64,000 bases of DNA, from assembly GCA_014925825.1 (NCBI GenBank), contig JACGCK010000027.1, forward strand, positions 248,001 to 312,000, in the 5' to 3' direction. Source of the DNA: Pholiota molesta (lineage: Eukaryota; Basidiomycota; Agaricomycetes; Agaricales; Strophariaceae). Positions 10,736-22,276 of the stretch are shown here, one piece after another. Below the pieces are notes generated by a model that did no database searches, was not told the DNA's origin, and saw nothing but the letters and a program-made list of their open reading frames with translations. Each line of letters starts with the position of its first letter. Within the stretch, counting starts at the first letter, position 1. A program made the translations under genes and the position numbers.

Positions 10736-13700
10736 TTACCCGATCAAACGACGACCTCGAGCATCTAGGCCAAAGAGGTTTGCTGGCATTACGAAGTCAG
10801 CGAGATGAAGATATATAAGAAGGATGGTACTCACCGAGTTCTTTGACAGTGAGTTCTACAGATGAATAGCAGCCATCGTTAATACCAGACTTTACATATC
10901 ATCTAGTGGCACTCACTTCCGATCTTTTGTCCACTGCCTTCACCCAAACTGCCATCCGCGAGCGCTTGCTAGAATGACAGTGAGACAAACATTGTGACAG
11001 TAAGGAGTGTCCTGCATACCTTTCGTGCCTGCAAAGCCAGAATTCGATCTTCTACGGTGTCTGCAATGACAACACGCTGCACTGTAACATTTCGGGTCTG
11101 GCCCAACCTATGAACGCGATCATAGGCTTGAGACTCTACAGCTTGCGACCAGCCAAGATCCAGAGAGATAACATTGTTTGCGCGAGTAAGGTTGAGCCCA
11201 ACGCCTATGTAGATAGGATCTCATAAGTTAGAGACCAAACAGTCACCGCGAGGATGTTACAAACCTCCACATTTGAGTGACATCAACATGACGCGTGCCT
11301 TTTCCTTGGACATGAAAACTTGAACCGCTTGCTCACGTTTAGCGCGGTTCATATCACCTTGGTACCTGGAGGAATACGGAATACATTAGAGAGTGAACGA
11401 TGATGGGGAAGACAGTCGAAATAACCTACTTTACGTGAGGAATGCCATTCTCAGTCAAATAATCTGACACCAGGGAGAGGCAGCCTGTCCATTGAGAAAC
11501 GACAAGTGTCTACGAACGATAAAAATAAGACCATCGGTTGGCATGTAGAAAGATTAAGGTCAACACACCTTTTCCTCCGGGTTGGTCTTTGCCAGCTTTT
11601 GAAGAAGATTCATCATGAACTAGAAGCGGAATTGAAAATATGATACCAAAACAAAATAAGTCTTACGTACCTTCATCTTTGTAGATGGCAAAAAGCGAGA
11701 CATGAGGGGGATGCCATCCTTCAATATTGCTGGCGCCTTCCTGCGTGTGCCAAATATAACCTCCTTTTCCTCCGGAGTATCGGGCTCATCGTCGGAATCA
11801 AGGATGATGTGGGCGTTTTTCTTTCCGGAGCGTGCTTTTATCACCCGACGAGCGTCTTTCTCTTCTTCGTCCTCGTCATCTTGAACAATGAAATCACTCA
11901 TATCGTCATCTGAGTCATTGTCATCGCTTTCGTACTCCGAGTCAGAGACCACTCGTCGAGAAATGCGACTGCCTTTCTTGGTTTTGGCAACCACCTTACT
12001 CTTTCCCTTCGAATCGTTGAAATATTCCTCAACTTCCATCACGGAATCGTCATCGCTATCACCATGGTCACTGAGGTCTTTATCAGACGGTTCAAATGCC
12101 ACACGGGAAAAGCATTTCTCCTCGGTAATCGCCGAACGACAAACAGGGCCTACAGAATGCACGGTGAGCCATTGCCATCCAGACATCTTTATGATTGAAA
12201 GACTTACATGGACGCTCTTTGGAGTTGGCTCGAGCTGGCTGCTCAGGGGCATCCATCGGGGGAGCTTGGTTCAAAGCATCGACTACATGAACATGATGAA
12301 TGAACTGCCAGCAATGAAAATATTCACTCCAACGTACCAATACAATCACGACAGAAGATGTGACCACAGGCTGTGATGACCGCATCGGTCATTGCGTCGT
12401 AACAAATGGGACATTCTTCTCCTTCAACGGCAGCATTTGCGGACTAGAACCTCTGGTTCAGATTGATCTGATCCCTCACAGCAGTTTCGAGTACGCACCT
12501 GCTTCTCCGCTTGCATACGATTCAACGCGTCCTGTTTGAACTTCTCCTTCATCTTCTCTACGAATTCGGGCGAGACAAGGCGGCGCGCGCGTGTAAGTTC
12601 AGTTGCGAACTGAGGCTTCACTTTGGCTTCGTCAGGATGAACGAACGCGACGCCATCCTCCTGGATCAAGCACGGATGCGAGCAGATTTGGCGAAGTCGC
12701 AGTAAGAGCACTAGAACTTGATGATAATTTCTATATAGCAAGGCGTTAGTATCGCCGCGAGCGACGAACACAACAGACTCGTACTTGAGAACGGTTCCCT
12801 CTCGCAGATAACGATTGAACTTTGCTTGGCTGCGAAGTTCGACCTATACGCACAACAAGGTCAAATTCCAGATTCCCAACAGATAACCAAACGGCCGAAA
12901 AACCCACGCACCATATGATATACATCGCGCTCCTCCTGTGAGAATTCCAACTTGCAGAGTTCAACCTTCTTCTCGGGTAGGTCGATGAGATTCTTTCCAT
13001 CGAGCTTCGAATCCTTCTTGCGCCGGAGAAGGAACGTCGTCATAATCTTCTGCAGACGGGCGACAGCAACGGCAGCTGAGGAAAAACACAGTTAAAGCAG
13101 TGTCATAACGGGAAGATTAAATCTGAGTACTGACGTTGCTTCTTTTCCAATTTCCCAATATGTGTATGGAACTCGAGCCAATCGTACCAAGGCCTGATCC
13201 TCAAAAACCTGATGTATCCATAGACATCAGAGAGGCCATTAACAATGGGCGTCCTGTTTAGAGAAAACGAAATCAGAAGTATAATCACCACCAGACGGAA
13301 TTGAACAGACCCAGTTAGAACCCAACGATATCTTGTACGAAGATCTGTTATTGCTCGCGACATCCCTAATGCACGGAGGTCAGTCTATAACCCTAAAATT
13401 ATCCCGAGTCAATGAGAACATACTAGTGCGCTTGTTTCGAATTTGCTGCCCCTCATCGGCGACAACGCGATAGAACTGCACAAGAACTATCAGTACTGAG
13501 GCACCCATTCATCGGCCGCTAGTGTATATATGTACCTCGACTTGGAACAGAAGCCCAGCTAGATGAATCGGGTGTCAGGACCCAACAGGAAACAATTGTC
13601 ATATAAACTATATGCGCAACGTACCTTGCTGTTTTCGCTTGTTGGCGCGGTAGTGAACATCTTGCATGTCATCGTCGTCGGAATCCGAAACAATGAAGTC

Positions 13701-16291
13701 ATCTTTTCGTTTTTGCTTTTTTGCTTTCGCCTTCTTCTTCATCTCGTTCTCGTAGTCCGGCCACTCCATCGCCATTGTCTATCGTGATAACATCAGCTCA
13801 GCCGCCCACAAAAAGATGACGACAGCAGGCTTACGTTGAAAGTAGTCAGGACGATATCATGTTCAAGAATTTTCGACTTCTTCTTTGTCCTCGACGGTCC
13901 TGTGAACGATAGAGTCAATCAATAAAGAAATTAACGAAGATCGAATCAAGCTAAAACTTACCATGATAAATCAAACAACTAAATCCGCAGTTACTCTTAT
14001 CTTCAATCTCCAACTTCCACTGATCGAGCAGGGCAAGAGGTGCAATAATCAAAGTCGTTTTGCGAACAGGGTCAATTGAACGGTTCTTGACCATGCAAGT
14101 AATCCTAATAACGTCGTCAGCCATAGAGCGTCGACAGCCAGTAAAATAAAATCTCACATTTGGACTGTCTGAACGTCGATAGAAGGATGAATTCAGTACA
14201 AGTTCCGATAATCATAAACGAAAAACCAACCTTTCCAAGACCCATCTCATCGGCCAAGCAACCACCAAGCAACCCGCTCTTCTCCTTCTCGAGCATCCAA
14301 GCGACACCCATGGCCTGATGTGCCATGAGCGCGATCTCCATGCCAGGTATTTTCTCCTGCAAATTGCGCAGCCCGAGATACTTGAGCGCCTTCTCGACGC
14401 TCTCATTACCGTCGAAGGTCTCGGCATTGCCGGCCTCTATCAAAAACTTCTCAATGCTATATAATCAAAATAGTCAGCAAAAAAATAGCCTCGATATCAA
14501 ACAAAACACCTACTCGTCCACGGCAGCTTGAGGCCCAACAAACAAATCGCGACCGCGACCGTGATAATCGCCGTTGTGGTCGTGTGCGTCATATCCATTG
14601 TTAAGCATAGGTGGAGGGGCGTGGACACCAAGACGCTCGACAAAAGGGGCAAGATGCACAGGGAGCTCGTATTCTTCCTCAGAATCATCCTCGGAACCAC
14701 CAGAATCCGTGTCGAAGGCTCCCGGGATTCTGGGCTTGAGGTCTTCCAAAGGTGGGGGCTTGATGTCGTTTAGGGATGGATACACAGACTTGGAGCCAGA
14801 TGCGACGGCACTGCTCAGGAAGCTGGTGATGCGGCTGATCAATGGGCTACCACCGGATGACGAAGTAGAGGAAGAGGCTACTGGCGTAGGTTGAGGAGCA
14901 CTGTTGGGTTGTACGACTGGCTTACGCTCGGCGCCGTCCATGATAGGGAATGAACGAGGAAGAAGGGCGGGCTGTCTGTTCATCTCATGCCGCGCCAAGC
15001 CCATGCCTATGGTGAGCGGCTTGCGCTCTTCGATGACCATGGCGAGTGGCTTGCGCTCTACGATTTCCAACTCCATAGGAAATGCTCGAGGGGCCATACG
15101 AGGCTTTCTTTCTTCCTGAGATCCTGCCCTGGAATTCTGCACTACCTGGCCCACTTTCGAAGTCGGGCGGGCGGGGTTCTGCATGTTCAAATACGACATC
15201 TCAAGGGTACGGAGACGCCTGATTTCGTCATTTATAGAATTGATTTGTTCAAAGCTGACGGTGTCTATATCCGCATAGAGATTCTCGAGAATACGCTGTT
15301 GGTTTTTGATAGCAGCTTGCACTTCTTGTACAGATCCCATATCGCGGATGCCGGTACGACTGTCGAGATAGTCAGAGGCGTGGGAGGCCGGTTCGGTCTT
15401 GGGCTTCTTGGGCGAGGTTGGTACCGAGAGGTCGCTATCGTACCTCTCAGTTTTGACGCCGATGTCAGACTGGCGCTTACGCGGTATCATAGGCTCCATA
15501 GGCTCCGGTTTGACGCGATACGGAGCTGAAGCTGGACCTTGGGAGGCAATAGTCAAGGGCGGGTGAGCAGCGAGGGCTGGCAAAGACTGCCTGCTCTTTG
15601 GCAGTGCTGTTGTTGGTCGCTACATGCGTGCACACCATTAGTTAAGCGCTGTGGGTGGCATAAGACAGTACGCACAGCATGCGATGAATGGTGGCTGGAT
15701 TGAATATCAACACGCGTTTCGCGTTCGACATGGGTTCGAAGATGTTCCTAAAGAGGTTTTAATAAGAGGTTGAATGAATACTAAATAGACGTGCAGCGTA
15801 CCCTATATGCACCCAGTGATCCAAACCCATCGCGCTTGCCTCCATCGCGGACTTTTGTACTGACGCGTTGAGTTAGAGGAATGACCTCGTGGCAGTTGTC
15901 CTTGAGGCATAACACGCTGCCGACTAAGATTAAAAGCTGTTAATTAGCATAAACGCGCGCATATATTGACAGTGAGTACTCACATCCAGTGTTCGGCTGC
16001 AACGTGACGCGAAACTATTTTCACAACCTCTATCATTACGTGTGCCATTTCAATGATCTTCCAGAAACCCACCTTATCCTCGTTAGGGCACATCATCAAG
16101 TGATACCTCAGGTTATCAATATAGAACTTGGGAACAAGGTAATCCTACAAGGCGAAAATGAAAACGTCAAACAGAGTTTCCTTGCGGAAAACACGCGCCC
16201 CTAAGACTGGTATACGCACAGGTGTTCCAAGAGGCAGCCCGAGGTGGGCTCTCGCCGTAGCGTTGAGCTCTGGGACAGTGAGTCCGCTCAT
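10736..16291 (-). CDS. SNF2-family ATPase with embedded RING finger (Uls1/Ris1-like)
   Basis: A many-exon gene. The RecA1 half has motif I ADEMGLGKT (about 14240), LIIAPLALLDQW (motif Ia), a DEAH-box equivalent written DEGQ, and motif III VLTGTP. A C3HC4 RING is inserted between the two helicase halves: CPICYDA, CGHIFC, RDC and CPVCR (12420-12100). It is followed by a long acidic Ser/Asp-rich linker. The RecA2 half has TLVVSQWTG, GGVGLNLTRAN and DRVHRLGQ; the protein ends ARGRRLIG. The N-terminal ~350 residues are disordered (Pro, Ser, Lys). Open, splice-compatible exons continue upstream of 15583, where no ATG exists, to ATG 16291 (MSGLTVPELNATARAHLGL), adding a Cys/His-containing globular stretch (MCPNEDKVGFWKI, SVLCLKDNCHE). 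Uls1-type proteins are SUMO-targeted, DNA-dependent translocases and ubiquitin ligases in the nucleus. Rad5 or Rad16 type is less likely because I see no HIRAN domain and the order fits Uls1. Confidence 0.92.
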
Positions 16292-16856
16292 TGGACGCGT
16301 CAGGGACAGGAAGGAGAGAAGGAGGGATGGATAGAGGAAGGGGGAAAAGGACGCGCGCCACTCAGCAAATATACCACCCTTAAATTAGCGTGGGAAAGGC
16401 GCATTTTCATTCTAAATCACGTGTGCGCGTCGAAATAGCCATTTATGGCAAGCGCGCTTGGACCAGGGCCACTTCCAAGCCACTTCTTCATTCATTTGTC
16501 CATCAAGGGTCAGCGGCATCGGAGGTAGTAGTAACAGCTCAACCAGGGCCTTTGTAAGGTATTATTGCGCTTGGCCAGAATTCGAGTCAATATACTTACA
16601 AGACTCAGGCATCCGATGCTCACAATACATCCAGACGAAACAAATGCCCTTGCGACATGAACAAATTAATTGGGCCTTTGCCACAAGCCGCAAAAATTTC
16701 CCGAGTATCTCTTATGATGATCCAAAAGCAACAAAAGAAAGTGAACATGAAGACACTTTCTGACGTAAAAGGGTATCATACCGATGTTCGCACTCAGAGT
16801 GGTTCCAAACCAAGCGCTTGGGCGAACGCCTTACGTATAAAGCGCAGTGCCTATAA
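16292..16856. other. Intergenic: upstream of SNF2 gene, downstream of SDR
   Basis: It must hold the promoter of the minus-strand SNF2 gene (just right of 16291) and the terminator of the minus-strand SDR ending at 16857. I see no clear TATA box or other element. Open frames here are short. Confidence 0.5.
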
Positions 16857-18210
16857 TTACAGGCCCATGTCTTCCAAAAACTTATCCGTGGTCTTTTGCA
16901 GACGCTCTCCAAGATCATCATCAAGAATCCCTTTGTGAGGCTCTGCAATTGTTCCCGTCGGCTGGCTCTGCAGATAAGCACCCTTGTAGGCGCTCCTATT
17001 CTCCTTTATGCGCTTTCCAGCAGCAGCAAACGCCGAATTATAGGCGCCCACCTCCGGTTGTGCAATTGCCAAACCAACAAGCCATTGGAAGAAGCGCGGA
17101 AAGATCCATTTATGGCTAAAGGTGTCGACACCGCCGGGGTGAATAGATATGACTGTTATCGGCGCTGTTGGATTGTCCAGCTGTCGCTGAAGCGTTCTTG
17201 TCCACAACGACAGCATAAACTTGCTATGGCCTGCGAAACGGGTTAGCACATTGACTTATGGAGGCTGCGTTAATGGATAGTACCATAGCGAGTCATGCCT
17301 GAGAAAGGTCTTCTTGCATAATTGATGTTGAAATCGCTGACATCGTTGAATTTGACGGATGCTGGGACAAGCTTATGGACGATGGAGGTGACCTATGGAA
17401 TCGGTTGTCAATATTCTGTACGGTACAAATTTAGCAAGCGCGAAACGTACGTTGACAATGCGGACATCCGAATCTGGCTCCTTCGCAGTTTGTTGAAGGA
17501 GAGGAATTAATGTTCGCGTGAAAACGACGGGGCTAATGTAACTGAGAATAGTGTGTTCAGAGTTATTCAGGATTCGCTTATAACGACGACTGACTTGACC
17601 ATTGCCATCTCTGTTATGCCTAATTTCCGAAGTCAACTTTGGCGCATCGAGCGTAGAGAAATCAACTCACCATCCGCGCCAATTGCATATGGCGCAGTAA
17701 TTCTAGAATGGCCAAATTCAACGAATATATTCGTTCATAAATTCAGGACTACTCACAGCCCAGCGTTATTCACTGATTGACCGTGTAAGAAGAGCCGTAA
17801 TTGAAGAAGCAGTCTTAGAACATGACATACCGAGAATATCCAATCGCGTCTCCTTCTTCAAGAACTCCTCTGCTGACTTCTTCGCATCTCTTGGGTCACT
17901 CAGATCCAGCTTGAGCCACACTACCTCCCCATTTCCGGGCGCAAGTCCTTCAATCTCGAGCTGCTTCAAAGCCCCTGTAGCGCGAGACTCGTTGCGCGCA
18001 GCGAGATACACCTTGGCTCCTCCTCGAGCCAGATGCCGAACAGTCGCTAAGCCAATACCAGTGCTAGTTCAACAACCTGTGTTTGGAGATACATCCGATA
18101 GAGATATAGGCTTATGAAACTTACTTTCCACCTGTCACAATGGCGACCTTGCCCTTCAAATCTACGAGGTCGGTGAGAGGATCAAACTGGCGCGACAGAA
18201 GGTTTCCCAT
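16857..18210 (-). CDS. Short-chain dehydrogenase/reductase (retinol-dehydrogenase-like), SDR-1
   Basis: Start ATG at 18210 (MGNLLSRQFDPLTDL). Exon 1 ends inside the NAD(P)-binding motif, and splicing gives VTGGNTGIGLAT, the classical TGxxxGxG fingerprint. Later exons carry LKLDLSD, the catalytic segment VNVTS and the active-site motif YGHSK (YxxxK), formed across an intron at about 17283. They continue with ISIHPGGVDT and end in TTDKFLEDMGL. The length (~310 residues) is typical of classical/atypical SDRs that oxidise or reduce alcohols, retinoids or steroids with NAD(P)(H); the substrate is unknown. It is divergent from SDR-2 at 18809. A relic of its first exon is found at 20362-20442, showing that it was once duplicated along with SDR-2. 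Confidence 0.88.
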
Positions 18211-18808
18211 TCGTTTGAAAGGACCTGGATAGGATCAACTGCTCTAACGTGTCTGCATCATACGCAGGAACGTTGAATAGACTAGCATGTCACTTCATGG
18301 GAAAAACGGTACGTCCTCGTGCTGCTTGCAAAGTTAAGAACAGCTGAGAACAAGTCAAGAACAAGTCAACAGTCAACGTGCCTTCAACGCGATGTAGTCC
18401 TACCGGCAATTCAAATTACCGTACTCCGGCTACAACGCCCTTCTTGCCTTCTTGTCCTTTTCCACATTGTTTCCGTAGTCATCTTCGTCTTCAGGCCATC
18501 TCACGACATGTACTTCCTCTGTGGTCTCATTATCAAGCACGATACCTCTTCAAAATGGACCCGCATTGGCCTAATAAATTAGCCCATCATCTAATTTTGG
18601 ACCCACCGATGCATATGCACCATATCGCTCTGGGAGCCACTCATCAAATATTTGGATGGCGAATATCTGCTATAAAATCTCAGCCATGCTGAGTACGAGC
18701 AGTCCCACGCCACGTCCTTTGTTGCTTACATCTATCTACCGTCCAACGTTCGAGTTGTGCATCGCTTCCCTGCCTACTCTTTCCAGGCGCCAGTATTTGT
18801 GAACGAAG
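18211..18808. promoter_or_regulatory. Divergent promoter between SDR-1 and SDR-2
   Basis: A 598-bp region between two head-to-head SDR starts. It is partly repeated, in diverged form and interrupted by mobile elements, at about 20440-22276 upstream of SDR-3. The shared pieces include TTGAATAGACTAGCA, CCGGCAA followed by TACCGTACTCCGG, and the TATA region. Confidence 0.65.
18671..18678 (+). promoter_or_regulatory. TATA box of SDR-2
   Basis: TATAAAAT about 130 bp before the ATG of SDR-2, inside CTGCTATAAAATCTCAGC. The same site is conserved upstream of SDR-3 at 22137 as CTGCTATAAATTATCAGC. Confidence 0.6.
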
Positions 18809-20191
18809 ATGTTTTGGTCGCGCAAATTCAATCCGGAGAGAGACTTGGCTGATCTCTCTGGGAAAGTGATCATCGTTACTGGAGCCAAGTGAGCTGACAG
18901 TCCCTTCCTTTGAGTTTACTGTTAACGACTCCTAACTCGTTTATTCTAGCACAGGCATTGGGTATTCAACCGTGAAACATCTGGCTCGGAATGGCGCAAA
19001 AGTCTATCTCGGTGCCCGGTCTGAGGAAAAAGGAAAGGCCGCGGTCGCAAAGCTCCAGGAAGAAGGGATAGGTTCAGGAGAGGTCATCTATCTTCACGTC
19101 GATATCAGTACACCGTTATTGGCGCACCAATCCGCTCAGGGATTCCTGGCGCTCGAAAGCAAACTCGATGTCTTGGGTGTGTCTCTAATTCTTCTTTATA
19201 CCGTTCGTTTCTCACCTATCAACAGTTAATAACGCTGCATTGTGAGTTAGGATCTACAACCCCGAATCTCACAATCTCGTGCACTAAAATTGCATCAGGA
19301 TTTGGGATGCCCATCTACACAATTGCACAGCACAGGATGGTACGCGATCTATTTGACTCATAATTTGTTCAATTCGAATGAAATATTCATAACGACTGTC
19401 AGGTATTACTGAGATGATGATGACGAAGTGGGTTCTCCTTTTTGTCATATTTTCGGAACGGCAATAACGAATAGGAATGCCAAAGTCATATCGGTACTTT
19501 CCAATTCACTAAGTCACTCCTCCCAACACTCCTGAAGACTGCAGAACAGCCAGGCTCTGATGTCCGAATCATCACTGTACGTTGTATCGTTCTCGTCCAT
19601 TACAGGCTGTCGTAATATGACAATACTAGGTCTCTTCCGAAGCCCACAGACGCTCAGCTGCTGCGAACTCCAATATCACTTTCACATTGGATTCATTCAA
19701 AGAACACCACACAGGAGCCGGGTCGCCTTCCTTTGCGCGGTATAGTGAGTTAACACTTTGAAATTCACCATACAGTCACTCATTCTCATCCAAATATTCA
19801 ACCCACTCTACTAGCTGTCTCCAAACTCGCTAACACGCTTTTTGCCAACGATCTCGCCCGTCGCCTATCTTCCGCGGGAATTATATCTCTGTCGCTACAT
19901 CCTGGTTTGGTCAACACATCCCTCGCCTCTCGTTTCTCCTTCCCCCGTCTTACGAATCTCCTCATGTCGGTGATCGCTTATGCGCCTGACGCTGGTGCGC
20001 ACACATCTTGCTTTGCCGCGGGCTCGCCTATCGTCCGTAAAGAGGCAGAGAAGTACAATGGCAGCTATCTGCAGCCTCCGCACAAGATCACGACGGCAGC
20101 TAGCAATGCGCTGAACGTTGCGCTTCAAGACCAGCTTTGGGAAACGACGGAGGAATACTTGAAGGGGCAGGCCCTTGAATCAGAGCGATGA
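18809..20191 (+). CDS. Short-chain dehydrogenase/reductase (retinol-dehydrogenase-like), SDR-2
   Basis: ATG at 18809 (MFWSRKFNPERDLADLSGK). Splicing at 18889 gives VTGANTGIGYST, the NAD(P)-binding motif. Further exons give YLHVDIS, VNNAA, NHIGTFQFTKSLLPTLL, the catalytic serine region ITVSSEAHRR and the active site YTVSK (YxxxK, formed across the intron near 19743). They continue with SLHPGLVNTSLASRF and end EEYLKGQALESER. All exons are in frame and the catalytic residues are intact. The protein is ~315 residues, probably cytosolic or ER-surface. SDR-3 at 22277 is a close paralogue that shares intron positions, so the two arose by a local duplication. Confidence 0.88.
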
Positions 20192-20361
20192 ATTCTTCTG
20201 TCGATTCGTTTCACGCTCTTCCAAATTCTGTACTCAATGATATTTCTTTATCTCACTGCCTGACAGACACGAATTGAGAGTGTGTATCTCCCTGTGCCCG
20301 CGCGGGATGTGGCAGCGATATCGATAGTCGCACAACGAGGACCAAGTACTGGGCACTTGGG

Positions 20362-20442
20362 TATGTCACAGCGGTGACTTTGCCCTTCAAACCTACGAGA
20401 TCTGAGAGAGGATCAAACCCGCGCGACAGCATTGTTTCTCAT
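20362..20442 (-). pseudogene. Relic of SDR-1 first exon
   Basis: The minus strand from 20442 repeats the start of SDR-1 (ATGAGAAACA, then GTCGCGCGGGTTTGATCC, then GTAGGTTTGAAGGGC), but with an inserted base that brings a stop after about nine codons. Similarity ends where SDR-1 exon 1 reaches TGACA. No later exons exist. It marks the left end of the segmental duplication that produced SDR-3. Confidence 0.75.
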
Positions 20443-20556
20443 TCGTTTCGGGCCGTAAAGGGATACTTAGAATCAATGTACTCTGGTAACTCTACCATGT
20501 CTGCATCATGTTGAATAGACTAGCACATATGATACTATGTCGCCTCATGGGAAAAA

Positions 20557-20613
20557 GTACAGTCATTCACCGGTCAACTACGGGCTCAAAATCTTGTGCG
20601 TGAATGACTGTAC
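20557..20613. mobile_element. 51-bp TA-flanked palindromic mini-element
   Basis: A perfect 14-bp inverted repeat, GTACAGTCATTCAC and GTGAATGACTGTAC, separated by 29 bp. Taken as TA target duplications, the inner termini are CAGTCATTCAC and GTGAATGACTG, starting with CAGT as in Tc1/mariner-pogo elements. The homologous position upstream of SDR-2 (near 18305) lacks the insert. It is too short to code; likely a MITE-like remnant. Confidence 0.5.
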
Positions 20614-20683
20614 ATAACATCCTCATTCTGCTTTCAACATTCGGTTAGTCTCCCGGTGTCAGACTCCGATGATCAATCACTAG

Positions 20684-20718
20684 TGGGACGCGCGCTGACG
20701 CGCGCCTTCGTCCCACCG
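20684..20718. repeat. Imperfect GC-rich hairpin
   Basis: GTGGGACG and CGTCCCAC flank a CGCGCTGACGCGCG core, giving an imperfect stem. The matching sequence upstream of SDR-2 lacks this insert, so it is a further small insertion in the duplicated promoter. Confidence 0.4.
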
Positions 20719-20825
20719 GCAACTCTGAATTACCGTACTCCGGTTTCACCATCAACAACGCATAATCCCTTCGTCTCCTCTTCCCTTATTATTTCCAGAG
20801 TCACGTCAGTTTTCAGGGCATCTCC

Positions 20826-21986
20826 CAGGCTCCTAAAACCATCCTCTCGTATCGAGAGTTTCATCCCAGGAGGAAGTAGTTGTACATATTTAATCCAGAA
20901 GATTGTTGCCATCAGAACACAAACAAATAAACCTTACAACACTGAACTCTCGATAGAGAGGCTGGCACAATTGGCATGGCCGAGACGCCCGAGGCTGTGA
21001 CTTGCGTTACTGTCACCGGTCATGTGCTCAGCCGCGTTACTCCCCCAACGTCACTCTGCGCAGCGCGCCTTGAGCGCGCTCTCATGTCGTTTGCTGTCTT
21101 TCCGCGCAATGTCGTCGAAATGTAAGTTTTTTGCAATGACTTCTCGCTCAGGTCTTACTTTTGATTCTAATTCAGGCCATACAATTTTTTCACTCAACAG
21201 GAACATACAACCAATTCAATAGGAAGTCTAATTGTTGATTCGTCTGTTGAGAAAAAACGCGCGACATTCACCGAGAGATCGGTCAATGTCGATGTGGGCC
21301 CCAGTCTCAGTGAACAACACAATAGAGCAGCAGCGCGTCTTCAGTGAGTTTCTTCAGCTTTCCTACAATGAAGTATATTATTCATTCCGACCAACAGCAG
21401 TGAGATTTTGATTGCTTGCCAATTACCCAATTAATGATCGTTTCGTGTGCTCCTTCATCTTTGAAGATTTTTTTTTGGAGGAACGGTTAAGGTTTGTGTA
21501 ATGGTCTATGGAGGAGATTGCAGCAGCATGGTCTTTGTATGTTGGATGCATCAAAATTGTAAGAAGTCATTGAGGGAGATTTTGGGGAGATTTCACTAAC
21601 ATTTAGTGCTCGGAGGACATTCTGGACAGCAATGTGGTTGGGGAGGGATTATTGAGTACTTTTACCTTACAAATACAATGTATATTTTATTCAGAAAACT
21701 ATATAACGCCCTCGCAACTGCAAAGGCCACTCCTGCAAAACAAAGGGGCAGCTGTGACCATTTGTGACTGCTGAGCACATGCTTTGTGCATGACGTGCAC
21801 ATGATGTTTTGTGACAGCCTCGGGCGTCTCGGCCATGCCAATTGTGCCAGCCTCTCTATCGAGAGTTCAGTGTTGTAAGGTTTATTTGTTTGTGTTCTGA
21901 TGGCAACAATCTTCTGGATTAAATATGTACAACTACTTCCTCCTGGGATGAAACTCTCGATACGAGAGGCTGGTTTTAGGAGCCTG
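20826..21986. mobile_element. Non-autonomous Mutator-like (MULE) DNA transposon
   Basis: A 1,161-bp insert with terminal inverted repeats of 173 bp (20826-20998 and 21814-21986), differing at only one base that I could see. The termini are CAGGCTCC and GGAGCCTG. It is flanked by a perfect 9-bp duplication GGCATCTCC at 20817-20825 and 21987-21995. Long inverted repeats plus a 9-bp target duplication are the classical signature of Mutator-like elements. The TIRs contain small palindromes (CTCTCGTATCGAGAG). No transposase is encoded. The near-identical TIRs imply recent insertion, after the SDR duplication, because the SDR-2 promoter has an uninterrupted equivalent near CAGGCCATCTC. Confidence 0.82.
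21001..21813 (+). other. Interior of the MULE-like element
   Basis: It carries no transposase. On the plus strand, ATG 21110 (MSSKC) is followed by GTAAGT and CAG signals and a short frame ending at 21222. A further open piece lies at about 21230-21343 (SSVEKKRATFTERSVNVDV) and ends at a GTGAG donor. These look like captured or decayed exons, not a functional gene. From 21400 to 21810 the sequence is AT-rich and featureless. Confidence 0.4.
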
Positions 21987-22136
21987 GGCATCTCCTGCGA
22001 TTCCAGAACGAATTTACTCTTTTGGAGCCATTCGGATACGTATTACTCAGGGAACTGGGCCATCAGAGTTATGCCGCAAGCCGTTCAAACACGTACTACT
22101 GTCCTGTCCCTAAAGCTTTGGATGGCGAATCTCTGC

Positions 22137-22144
22137 TATAAATT
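22137..22144 (+). promoter_or_regulatory. TATA box of SDR-3
   Basis: TATAAATT about 140 bp before the SDR-3 start. It corresponds in position and flanks to the SDR-2 TATA box at 18671. It lies downstream of the MULE-like insertion, so the core promoter escaped disruption while upstream sequences were displaced by ~1.2 kb. Confidence 0.55.
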
Positions 22145-22276
22145 ATCAGCGCTGTCGCCGTTCCACAACACTGTATTCTTTGTTGCTACCCACCTTCCAA
22201 CGTCCAAGCTGTGTAACAAATTCCCTGCGGCTCAGCTTGTCTACTTCCTCTCTGCAAGCGCTAGTATTTGTGAAAG

